Origin: Lumbricus rubellus
Taxonomy: Eukaryota > Annelida > Clitellata > Crassiclitellata > Lumbricidae
Direction of reading: 5' to 3'
DNA: 64,000 bases
Assembly: GCA_945859605.1 (NCBI GenBank)
Contig: OX243816.1
Coordinates: 32,679,175 to 32,743,174 of the forward strand
Each line of letters opens with the position of its first letter. Within the stretch, counting starts at the first letter, position 1. Positions 49,501 to 62,205 of the stretch are shown piece after piece. The translations under genes were made by a program, and so were the position numbers. Under the pieces are notes generated by a model. The model did not search any database and was not told the DNA's origin. It worked only from the letters and a program-made list of their open reading frames with translations.

Positions 49501-52500
49501 TCTCCAATCAGTCAATTCGCCATCATTCATCCATTCGAACCCGTGAGTTGGTAACGGTTTGCTCATCGCCCATCCGTACAAGTTGTTCGCGTCCAAGTAT
49601 GGAATGAATACTGATTGCTGGGTGGGATTGAAAGCTTCTCCCATGTACTCGTTGTTCGCTTTCGCGTATCGATGTGAAATCGTGCTGACGCCTCCTCGTA
49701 TTCCCTGCTTGATCATCAGCAACATATCGTAGTCACTCAACAACTCCAACTCTACACCAGTCGTCTTCAACGCCGCATCCCATGCAAGTCCTGGGCTAGT
49801 GTAGTACCACGCAGGATCTAGGTTGTAGTGCTTCATACAGACGTCTCTGAAGTTTTCGAACACATCCGCTAATAATAGAACATCCGATAAATTGTACAAG
49901 TCATGATATTGTCGTAATGTTTTGCATTCAAATTTGTCCCATACCGTTTTCGCGTGCGCGTAATCTTTTTCGCTGATACCCGAATCGGTTAGTTTTGAAT
50001 AGAAGGCATGCTTCGATGGTAATTCGGTTTCGTTTAATCTTTCAACACCGTCGACGTAATCATATGGGTAAACGCCTTTTCTGAGTAAAAGATCCAGCTT
50101 CTCACCTTCAAAAAATTTCCCTAAATTCTTGCACTGGTCTTTCTGAAGATTTTTCGATAACGCGTCGAGGCTCGAGGGCATGAATCTTAAACTATCGATG
50201 AAACGTAATTCGCGCTTGACTTCTCTCTCTTTTCCATCTGCGTCTACAAATTTATCGACGACGACCTCTCTGCTGAATGAGATATACTTTTCTTCATTGC
50301 AGGGAATGCATTTGATTTTCTCGCCGTGTTCGCCCCGTAATTTCTTGATAAATAAATGGCTGTCATAACCTTTCAAATTGTGAAATATGACAGGGAAGAA
50401 CTTGGGGACTTTGTATTTCAGATTACAAAGGTTGTGAGCGGCACCTCTAAATTTTCCAGTCAAATGACAGTGATCTCGTACTCGTTTTTCATCGTCTATA
50501 AATTCCCCCCCGCATATATGGCAAACAGTAGCCGACTCGAAAAGCTCCTGCTCTTTCTTTCCGAATATCATTTTCTTTGGGAATTTGAACTGGTTATATA
50601 TTCGTTTCACATTTTCTTCAAGACTGTCTATGAATTTCTGAGCGACATCATCGTCTTCGTTTTCAGCTGTAAACCTCACAGGCTCTTGAGAATAAACATC
50701 ATCGTCGAAGCATTTCAAATGATAACAAAACGAACTGGGCGTATGTTTTTGAAACTTGTTGGTGTAAGACGTGCTAGGAACGGGTTGGCATGTACCGATA
50801 GGTTTGATGAACGACTCAAAATCGGCAAAGTACACAAACGGTACGCGCATCTTTCTATAGTGATGTGTAAAACTTAGCATAGTCCCAGGTTCCGGAAGTT
50901 CTATTCGTTGGGCGTCCTGCTGCGAACAGTACTCAGTATGTTTGCGAAGCGATTCTACCTTTCTAAAACCGATTAAACATCTTCTGCAATAGTGCATTGA
51001 ATTATGGGATTTTTCTGTTCGTAGTGCTAGCAATCTGTTAAAATTCTTGATCCAGCAATAATGCTTCTTTTCCCCATCAGAAATGAGTAATAGATCTACA
51101 CACCTATCATTCTCATGCTTTGATATATATAGTGGGAATACATTCGCTTCTTTCTCGTAACCAAAAACATTAACACTAATATTATTATTTCGCTCAAACT
51201 TACTCATCACATTAGCATCCGCTGCTACGGGGAATTCGATACCAGACCAATTGAGTTCCTCAGACTGTCTAATTAATTCTTTCTGTATTTTTGTCGACTG
51301 GGTTTACAGCTCTCGTTACGCACCACTTGAAGCATTCATCGTCTTCGTTCTTCATATTAATAATAGCCTTTTTATTCGCCAAATAATCAGGAAGTGGAAT
51401 ATAAGAACTTCCTTTCAATGGTTTATATACCACTGTATCGATATCCAACTTCAAAACGGTTTTGAATCTCCAATTACTCCCCCGCATTTGAAAACTGGCC
51501 ATGCTCTCCTTAATTTTATCCGCTGCGTTGGCATATATTTCCCTCACATCGGTTGCTTCTAAAATAATATCACTCTTTGATTTGAAATTAGGCTCGGCTG
51601 TTACTACTTCGCCGGTTTTCATATCTACTTTCTCCATTACGCACATGAGGTCGAATTGAACTTTTACCCCGCGATTTTTCCCTAGCAGCCTAACTACCTG
51701 CGGTCTTACTGCCTTGAGAAAAGTTGCAACATCGATCCCGTTGTCGCCATCGATCGTGTATCTTTTTGTAAACCCTCTGATAGCCGTCGCAGTCTCTCGA
51801 AGTTTGAACCTATGAATGGGCGGTTTTATCTGCGGAGGTAACTCACTAATCTCGCGAGTCAGCCAATCCGAAAAAACTATTTTATTTTTCCCCGTGTTCA
51901 AAAATTTCCAAGTATTAGACAAGAATGCCGTAAGTTCCGCTTTTGCTAATCTCGAGTATCCTCTTTGTCCTCTCTTTTTTGCAATTTCTCGCATTTCTCG
52001 TACAGTGGCGGGGGTTTGCGCTGGTGCTTTGGTGACCTGGGCCACACGAGCGCCTAGTCGATCTCCCTGCGATATGAACGCTATGAGTTCCGCTTTTCGC
52101 AAACTCGAGTATCCTCTTTGTCCTCTCTGTTTTGGAATTTGTCGTAATTCTTTCAGATTATACGATGAGTAGTCCATTTTATATTGGGATATCTTGTCTT
52201 TAGGCCGAGTTGGATATTCCATTTTTTCAGTCATTTTATATACGCCAGAGAAAAATTTTTTTTTACTTTTTTTACTTTTTTTACTTTTTTACTTTTTTAC
52301 GACAGACATCGAATTTGAAAAAGTAAGGCTAGTATTGGTCAAACTGTGCAGGCACTCAATTTTTAAGGCTGTATTGGTCAAATGGGCGAAGGTCAAGGCT
52401 GTACTGGTCAAATGGGCGAAGGTCAAGGCTGTACTGGTCAAATGGGCGAAGGTCAAGGCTGTACTGGTCAAATGAGTCAGCCGCCTTATTGGGCCTCTAC

Positions 52501-55500
52501 TTATGATCATTCGCAGCAGTTTGACTTTTTCTTTCAAAGCATGCATACTTAGGCCATACTTATTTCAAACGGTGGTTTGTCTCGACGTTGCATGGCAGAC
52601 CAAAATATTCTCTTTGGCCCCTTCCTCAAAGTTTTGACTTTCCTTCCTTCTTTTTGTGTCGATACCGACAATTGAAATTTTCGTTTGCGTCTGTGTGACT
52701 CAGATAAAACACTCCGGCGTCTACGTTTCTTAATCCGAGTTGAAAGTGATGGTAGACCTATAGGCCTATATGGAGTAAGCCTAAACATCAACAGGTTAGG
52801 TTAGCTGCCAACCTACTGAAAGATAGACTATTTACCGTACGATTACGACTGAAAAATAAGTAGGCCCACCGTATGACTACGATGTGTCGATGATTCGGGT
52901 ATTTCATTGGAGAGTCGACATGCTCTCCAGGAACACGAGTCATGTTGAAGATGAAACTGCAGCATCAGCACAACATTCAAAGCTTCAATTAAGTGACAAT
53001 TACTTTGCACATTTTTATATCTATCTTTCTATCTGAGGAATTTGTATAGCGCCCCTTTAAAACAGTTATTCAGAGGCGCTCCCTACCCCGACACGGCCAA
53101 AGAGGAAAGCCTTGAACAGCTTATAAAAAGAATTAGACAGTCCTGCCTAAGCCTATACCCAGGGCTGAAAGTGAGCCGGGTCGGTCCGGGTCTGAGACCC
53201 GGCATCGATTTTCGAGACCTGCTGTTGCCGGGTCTCAGCCGGGTCGTAAAACAGGCAGTCATGTGCCAAAAGTAGGTAAAAACGGTGGAATTTTCGGTAA
53301 TTTCGGGCAAATGACTATAGGAAAAACGTCGTCAGAAACATTTATGGGCCAAAGGCGTGCTCGTTCGCCAAGGTGAGACCCGGCAACTTTTCCAAACCAC
53401 TTTCAGCCCTGCCTATACCGCAGGTAAAATGTGAGGTTATCGGTATTCTAAGCGAGGGACTCACATTATTGAGAAAGCATTATTCTGTCTGATTGCAGTG
53501 CGTGCATGTGGCTGTAATTATGCTAATAGGCCGTGTATACGTATACGATTTATTGCAGTTGTAGTTGCCAAGAATTTACGAGCTGTCGTCGACCGTGTAG
53601 CCTTTCTTTCTAGTGAAATGCCTGTTTTAGTATTGTCTGGTTCACCTGCACCTATTATCGTTCATTTCAAATATTTCGAAATGATTAACACACGTTTCAT
53701 ATTAATAATGTAAATATCGCAACCGATGTACATGTATGCATAATTCAAAATGCTTATGGCATTGTGTGTAGGCCTACTACATCCGTAGAATGGGATGCAC
53801 ATGTAGCCTGTGTAAGTATAGCTTACTTAAGTAAAATACGCATATGTTTGCGTGATTGTTAGATTATGCATACATATATGTGCGATACAAATGTATATAG
53901 GTCTACTTATATGTGTGTATGCTCGTATGTATGTGTATGTATGCATACATATAATTATACCTACATGTACTGTGATGTACATATAGTATCATATACACAT
54001 AATGCATTAAAATTTTCAGAGAATTCATATAGCGCCTTCACATACTTGTGACCATGCATGCAGATTGGCACGAGATCTTGCATCATTATCGGTTCATACT
54101 CCATGCGAGACAGCACTCCTTCGAATCTGCACGAATCAAAATAAATACAGAATATCCATTACAAGTTATTATAGGACAGTACAGTAATTATGGCTTCTCT
54201 TCTTCATATTTTTAACAGTCAACTGTCGGATAATAGGATTGCACGTACCGTAAATAGAGCGTAGGCCTGTATGGATAAACATGCAGGGCCATGGACCAAA
54301 ATAGTAATCCCTACGGATTTTTGCCATTATCTTTTTGCCAATATCTTGGCTAAAATGTGGATTTTCAAATCAAATTTCACTGGCTTAAGGGTAATTCATA
54401 TCTACGTACAATAGCCAAAATTTTACCAAGAAATTCCAAGTAGAACAAAAGTTATATCACTTTTATTGAGCCCATCCACTGTTTTTGACGATCCCAAAAC
54501 GTAACGCAACATAAAGTTTAAAAAAAACGATTTTATTAAGTCACATCTCAAATTACCTTTAAAGTTTAAACTCGTGAAAGGTGATTTGAAGATTCTTATT
54601 TTTGGCCAAGATATTGGCGAAAAACCGTACTAGGGGTTACTTTTTTGGCCAACCCTGTATAACCGACTTCGAACTTGGTAATCCACCGTTTTTATGGCTC
54701 TACCAAAACAGGCAAACTGAGCGTGATTTTTTTTTTGGGGGGGGGGGGAAGGGTAAATCCATAAAGTTTTCTAACGACAAGAACTGCATCATATATAGTA
54801 TATATCTATATATTAGATAACATAAATATGTATGTTGTATTATAATATACTGACTGCGCGTATACGGATATAACTGTGGCCGCTCTTGCCAGCTGATCAG
54901 TTATCGTGTTCTCCGCCAGAACGCTGGTCGTGTAGTAGTTGCTATTGCCTGTCAAATAATAACAGATCATTCAACAATTCAGCGTTATAAGCAATGCGTA
55001 ACTACATACATACATACATGCATGCATGCATGCATGTTTTACATACATACATACATACATGCATACATGCATACATGCATACATGCATACATGCATACAT
55101 GCATACATGCATACATGCATACATGCATACATGCATACATACATACATACATACATACATACATACATACATACATACATACATACATACATACATACAT
55201 ACATACATACATACATACAATACATACATACATACATACATACATACATACATAATTACATAATTACATACATAATTGCATACAACATGTACATTCATAA
55301 ATGCATGCCGATATGCACGCATACAAGCATGCATACATAAGTTCTTAGATGCATGAATACCTACATGCATATTGGCTTTTGATACTTACAGATAAGAGGT
55401 TCTCTGTAAGATAGATAAGCGGCGAACAGCCAGTAGTCGTACAGCCAGTTCTCTGTCTTCTCAAACCTAGAGGGAGAGACCAACATAATTATATTATATT

Positions 55501-57170
55501 ATTAAATAGCAATGTCCTATATAGGCCTAAAGATTACGGTTTTTTAACACGCTTAATATTATTGTTCTTGCCAGGATAAGCTGCGTGGCAATCAATCAGT
55601 AATACATTTGTATACACCATAGTTGTAAAAAACGTTTTTTCCGTTTTTTATTCTCTCCCAAAAAACGTCGTTTTTTTCGTTTTTTATTTTTCCCATCGTT
55701 TTTTATCGTTTTTTATTTTTTTCTTTATCTTTATTTATACATTTACTTTCTATTATTATTTTCCTTAATTTTATTTTTTCTGATATTTCTTATGTTTTCC
55801 GCCAACTCTCAAGGATCCAGCTAACTAAAGTCATTATTTAATCGTTTAACATCGTCATTTAAGAGATAGCCTACGTGTAATAGTTTCCTAATCAAGATTT
55901 TCATGGTTAAAATGCGGTTTTAGATGTAGCAAAGTCAAATTATTTTCCGTTTCCGTTTTTTATCGTTTTTTTGTCGTTTTTTATTATTTTGAAAAAAACG
56001 TCGTTTTTTACCGTTTTTTATTTCGTTTTCATCGTTTTTTACATCTATGGTATACACTATAGGCTATGCAAAATACATGCATGTAGGCCTACGACTGGCT
56101 TCTTTAGATTTAATAAATTAGTTAAGGCTTATAGGAAAAAGATTTCACAACTTGAGCGCCCGCGCTCTTGTCCCTCATGGAAATTTGAAGCGTATTTTTC
56201 AACAACAGCTATTTTGGTTTTTAACTAATAATTGTTTCTTCGCAATAGAGCGCTATAGGGCCTAATGATATCAATATTTATTATACGCAGAGTGAAATTC
56301 AGATAAATGCAGTTATAAATCCCCACGGAAATTTAGACCACATGAGTAGAACCTGCTTGCTCTTTATGTCATGCTTTGCACCGTTTCAAACTCTTGCTAA
56401 AAGTTTTACCAGGACCATTGTGTTTACCTTCTCCTGCAAAATATCTACGGTGCCAGTTTCTCGCAAATAGTCGATCGTTGGTGCTAAAAAATGGACTTAA
56501 AAGCTCTCAAGACAATCTGTCATCACGGTTAAAAGATATGGACCGATCTCGACATATATTCTGATAAATGGGACAAGGAGTGGGTGGGAGGGAGACAAGA
56601 ACTTTCTGACAGAATTCTGCCATGGCTTTCAGAAATTTGGGCCGTGAGGCAATGACCAGAAAAATTACGGGATCCAGGCAGAACTGCAGTCAGTAGACCC
56701 TACACCAACTCAAGGCTTTACGAGAACATTTTTATTTGCCTCCCCCCCTTGTCGGCAGCCCTGAAACAGGGTAAGATAAGATAAGATAAGAATATTCTTT
56801 AATATACCAATTGCTGTCCGCATTTTGGTGTACAGACATGGTATAGGCCTAATAAACAAACGTGCACGCATACTTTTCGTTAAGGAAGGACTGGAGTTTT
56901 GGTCCTTCATTGCTTCGAAACTCTTCCACAGCTTCCTTGGTGAGCTGGAATTGCGATTCGCTAACGAACACTTTGCTCACTTCAAGCCACCTGGAAAGAT
57001 AACAAATGACGATGCTTCACAAGACGCAGTTTATGTGACCTTTCTACGCAATAATTTTAGGTAGGCCTACAGGTATCTTTCGTTAATCAATACATAAATC
57101 AGTCAAAAAGAATTAGAAAAAGCAATTGCTCAAATGACTCACGTTCGAATCATAAAGCCAAATGACGAAA

Positions 57171-57219
<49 letters not shown>

Positions 57220-57223
57220 CGAC

Positions 57224-57262
<39 letters not shown>

Positions 57263-60200
57263 AAATCCGATGATGATGATGATGATGATGATGAATCCGC
57301 GATGATGATGATGATGAATCCGATGATGATGATGATGACGACAACGACGACGACGACGATGATGATGATGATGATAATGCTGAATCCGATGACGATGATG
57401 ATGACGACAACGACGACGACGACGATGGCGATGATGATGATTCCGATGACGATGATCGTGGTGGTATTGGTGGTGCCCGTGGTGGTGGTGGTGGTGACGG
57501 TGGTGGTGGTTCTAACAACAACGATGATGATTATGACGCGTATATGATGATATGTCAAAGTGTTCATTATTATCGGGATGCTGCAGATGATGACGATGAC
57601 TATAATGTCCGCTATGATGATGACATTCTATTGATTGTATTCTCTATTCATTTACCTGTTGAGTGTTCGATCGAGCTGCGGCACAGGAAGTTTCGGAAGA
57701 CACTTTTGAAATTCTAAAGTCGGGAACGGTCCACGACCTGTGACGACTTTCAGAAGAATAGCCCAGATCTAGACTCACACACACACGCAGACAAACAGTA
57801 CAGAGTCAGTTTGTTTGTATGTGCACTTGTTATAGCGCCCCTTCAAGCTCTCTACTCAGAGGCGCTCCCGAATGCAGAGCGGACACTGCATCGGAGTTTC
57901 ACGCCGAAGCGCTGAGCAATTGTGAGTGAAGGACTTGCCCAAGGTCCTTACGCGGCAAGGTGGATTCAAACCTCGAACCTTCCGGCTCCAAGGCAACGAC
58001 GCCACCACTACACCACCGCGCCCCGGTTGTGTGCAGCAAGGGCAAGACGAAACAAGGCAATAAAGGAGAAAAAAATTCAAGACAATGTATCACATTACAT
58101 TACATTACATTACATTGCATTACATTACATTACAAGACAAGGCAGTACGTCAAAGCAAGTCAAGGCAGAGCAGGACATGGCTAAGGTAAGGCAAAATAAC
58201 ACAAGGAGGGCAAGGCAAGACGAATAAGGATACGGCCAGGAAAGGTGCGAGATCAAGCAGTGCAATGCTATAGCTAAGGTTGTGTAAGACAATAATATAC
58301 AAGTGATGGTTATGCAAGATGAGGTATACGGTTATTTTGTTTGTCATAACTCTCCTCAGAATTGAGGCCTTGGGGCAGGGAGCTGTAGAGAGGCTACAAT
58401 GAAACTGCATCCAATTATTGTTTGACTGACAGGCAGTGACAGCAAGTGCACTGCATATAGCATAGGATACCCAATAAGAAAACCACGAGAGCCACAAAAG
58501 TCATAATGTAGCATTAATTGTAGCAGCATAGCATTCGCATACCACAGATTAACAATTAATCAAAAGTGCTTAAAAGAGAATAGAAGTTGTCATTGTGTAG
58601 GCCTATTCAACAAGGTTGTTGATCTTGAAGACCACCCGAATTGAAGAATACAAAGTTACAGCAACGAGTGGACACATGCATAGGTCTATAGGCTACAACC
58701 AGCGAGCCAAACAGTGATCACAGATCTTGCTGACGGAGAAGATAAGAACGATCTCTGATAATAATTAATGATTGCGAACATAACAATAATAATATTTGTT
58801 TGATATGCATATTATTAAGTCGGTTCATTTAAAATTGAGCGAGGCAAAGTCACAGAAGGTCGCTGTAGAAAAAAACCGTTAACATGTAGATTTCCATCGA
58901 AGCCTCTTAACGTTGATAACGATGACATCATAATTATAATTTACGAAGGACGAGTGATAATCATTGTCGTAGGTCATAGGTGATAGCCTATCACCTATGA
59001 CCTACGACAATGATTATCACTGATAGGTCGCTTCATATCTTCTCCTTCTGCAAGGTCAGGTTGCCTAAGTAACTCAGTAAGATAAGTGTAAATTCCTCAA
59101 ACAATTGCAATTCTTCTGGCAGATAGGCTAAACGCAAGGCCTGTGCCGGACAAACAAGAAAGTGATGTTGTATGGATGGTGATAGAACGCCAGGTTGCCT
59201 AAGACTTCCTACGTAACTTATAGTAAGAAAGTCTTCAAACTTTCAAGAGGAAAGGTGAGTCGAGATTACGAGATGTAAGGTTGTGTGGAATGAGTTTAGT
59301 GGAAAGTTTCGCAGACGACAAGACAAAATGCAAAATGTAAAGGAAGGAAAGGCAAAGAAAGGTTTTTTAACGTGCAGTTGTACACAAAATGTGCAGTTGT
59401 AGAAGCACTTCTGTAGAGTTAAAACTAGCAAAAAGGTCGTTCACCGCCATTGTTCTCCGATTGGAAGTAATTTACCATGGATGATGACATGATGGTAAAG
59501 GAAAGAAGGAGTTGTGCAGTTCTAAAAATTCCTTTAAAACAGCCCTGAAGCATATAAGTTGTGGAAAGATAAAGTAAAAGAAGAATAAGGTATACTGTAG
59601 GAGTACCATCAGAGGCATCAGTCTGGATTTCAGTCTCAGCATGGTTAGCTTAGATAGTTTCAGTTGGATGTTTTCAGGATAGGGTAGGGGAGACCGGGGT
59701 TATATGTTACAATTTTCACTTTTTTGTAAATTGGCTGTTCCTTAGCACCTCAGTTTTCCTAAGACCAAGGGGGTTTAATACTTCAATATGTCACACAGAA
59801 ATTGGTCACAGTAGATTGTGCTAATAGTTAATGATTTGTGTGCAATATTGGTTTTAGGCAGACCACTTGAATGTAACAAATAACCCCGATAGCGGGGTTA
59901 CATGTTACCTTCCCCGGGGTTGCATGTTACACGTGTAGAATTGACATTTTTACAGTAAATGTAAAGTGATTATTAAACAGGAACATCACTAATAACATAA
60001 AAGATTATTCTAACTGATTAGGCCTATGCAAAGTCGGAAGTTCTTCAGCAGTTGATGAAAAAAACGACGAAACAAAAACTAAACTACTAGTTAAATAAAA
60101 AATCAGCTACATCGATTTACTTAAGCTTAGGCCTAGTCAGAGTTATACTAGTTGTGTCACATATAATAATCGTTTCCATCAGTGCAATTGCATTATGTAT

Positions 60201-60265
60201 GTATGTATGTATGTATGTATGTATGTATGTATGTATGTATGTATGTATGTATGTATGTATGTATG

Positions 60266-60296
<31 letters not shown>

Positions 60297-61986
60297 CTAT
60301 GTATGTATGCATGCATGCATGCATGCATGCATGTATGTATGTATGTATGTATGTATGTATGTACGTGTGTACGTATGTACGTATGTATGTATGTATGTAT
60401 GTATGTATGTATGTATGTATGTATGTATGTATGTATGTATGTATGTATGTATGTATGTATGTATGTATGTGTGTATGTATGTATGTATGTATGTATGTAT
60501 GTATGTATGTATGTATATTATGTATGTATGCAAATTTGCATATATCTATGTATGTATGTATGTATGTATGTATGCATGCATGCATGCATGATTGTATGTA
60601 TGCTTGCATGCATATTTGTATATATGCACATATGTATGTAGGTAGGTATGTAATTATATATCTGCATAATCGTGTATCTGTGTAATTATGTATATATGTA
60701 GGCCTACTGTGTCCATGTATGTACGCAAACGTGTATATGTAATTATGTTTAATGTAGGAATGCATGCATGTGTGATATCTATTTGTAATAATGCACATAG
60801 ATAGCACACATAACATATAGCCTATGGGCTATAGGCTGTTACACATGTAACATATAGCCCCTTGGCACATGTAACATATAGCCCCGAGGGACATCTTTGG
60901 AAACAAAAAGATTTTACATATACAACAGTCAAGCTACATCGCTAGTAATGTTCTGTTTATAAACACATATCATCATGCCACCAACACGCCGAATGTGACA
61001 ACCGAAGTAGTCAAACTGGCCGCAGAAATTACAAAAGTGCGCAATTACCTTTGAAAAAAATATCAGGTCAAAAACCGTTTTTTTACCATAAATTGGTCAC
61101 GCTGCCAAATAAATCAACAGCTCCGCCACTATACCTGCAGGCTAACTGTGCGCATGCACTAGAACATAGATATACGCTACAAATAAGTAAACAACATATA
61201 TACAATCGTTGTAACATATAACCCCTGTAACATACAGCCCCGGTCTCCCCTATAGGCCTAGCTACCCATGCGGTTGGGCCGGGTTGGCCATAAACTGAGC
61301 ATGTCTGAAAGACGTATAGGCTACTTGATGTATCCATAGTAACTGTTTAACAACGGTTCATGACAACAAAGGCCGTCGACAGAAATTGTTTGGCATGGTA
61401 TATTATAAGTCTTACAAATTCAAGGTGTCGTAAGGGAGGTCAAAGTTGGAGCTTTTAATTTGTAATCGCACAATAAATGTATGTATAGCCAATGACCTAT
61501 TAGGCTATAGGCCTAAGTTTTACAGCCAGAAGTAGGCCTAGCCTAAGTAGTTATTCCGTCGCTACAGAAATCGTGAACAAGTACATTAATCTTAGCATTT
61601 TCATATGCAGCGGGAATTTTATACATAGATACACCGTGATTCAAAAAAGTAAGCCAAACTGTTTTTCATATAGGCCTAATTATCTCTAATGCCTGACAAC
61701 ATTAGGCCTATTACGCTAAAAAAATTCCAAATATTTATAGAGAATTGGACCAAGAATATGATTCTAAAATTTCATAAATAAATGCCATATGCTCACGCAG
61801 ACAAGCGGCGGATCCGTAGGCCTATATAATATATAATTTTCATATGCATCAGTCTGGATTTCAGTAAATCCAGTCTCAAAACTCACCTATTCAAACAATC
61901 GTTTATTTATTGACAGTAACATGTTATCCCGTGTACAGCGCCCTTTCCTTCGGCCTCGGCCGAGCTACGGCGCTATATAAATCGTC

Positions 61987-62052
<66 letters not shown>

Positions 62053-62140
62053 GTAGCCTATATAATATAATATTATATTAGCAGCAAATTGAAGTGTAAA
62101 TATAGCTATATGTGACCTCTAATTGAGTTGAAACTTGACC

Positions 62141-62205
<65 letters not shown>

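Larger units (their letters stand above)
37807..52501. mobile_element. Polinton/Maverick (adintovirus-like) element, 14,695 bp
   Basis: Bounded by a 6-bp target duplication and inverted termini starting AGTAGAGGCCCAATAAGG. Gene order left to right: SAP-like small ORF (+), integrase (-), zinc finger/PLA2-like (-), packaging ATPase (+), penton-like capsid protein (+), hydrophobic virion protein (+), dUTPase-fold protein (+), coiled-coil/membrane protein (+), 300-aa protein (+), basic core-like protein (+), truncated major capsid gene (+), two fibre-like genes (-), protease (-), zinc-ribbon protein (-), DNA polymerase B in three pieces (-). It lies between exons 8 and 7 of the CPT1-like gene. 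The loss of most of the major capsid gene and two polymerase frameshifts suggest it can no longer make virions or replicate by itself. Confidence 0.96.

Noticed and set aside
50356..50877. 173-codon plus-strand frame, and similar plus frames at 49055-49324 and 51816-52172
   Set aside because: Shadows of the minus-strand DNA polymerase B coding sequence, which carries all family motifs.
53498..53713. 71-codon plus-strand frame, and its minus-strand complement, first tried as the missing RxPG exon of CPT1
   Set aside because: The minus-strand translation lacks the RVPGE and HRHIVV pattern; the true exon was found at 52956-52870.
37198..54046. Direct exon 6 to exon 8 splice as the main CPT1-like form
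   Set aside because: It is in frame but drops the conserved RxPG region; exon 7 at 52870-52956 restores the family length exactly.
57134..57567. Poly-Asp, poly-Met and poly-Ser frames; also at 38721-38960
   Set aside because: Translations of GAT/CAT trinucleotide tracts.
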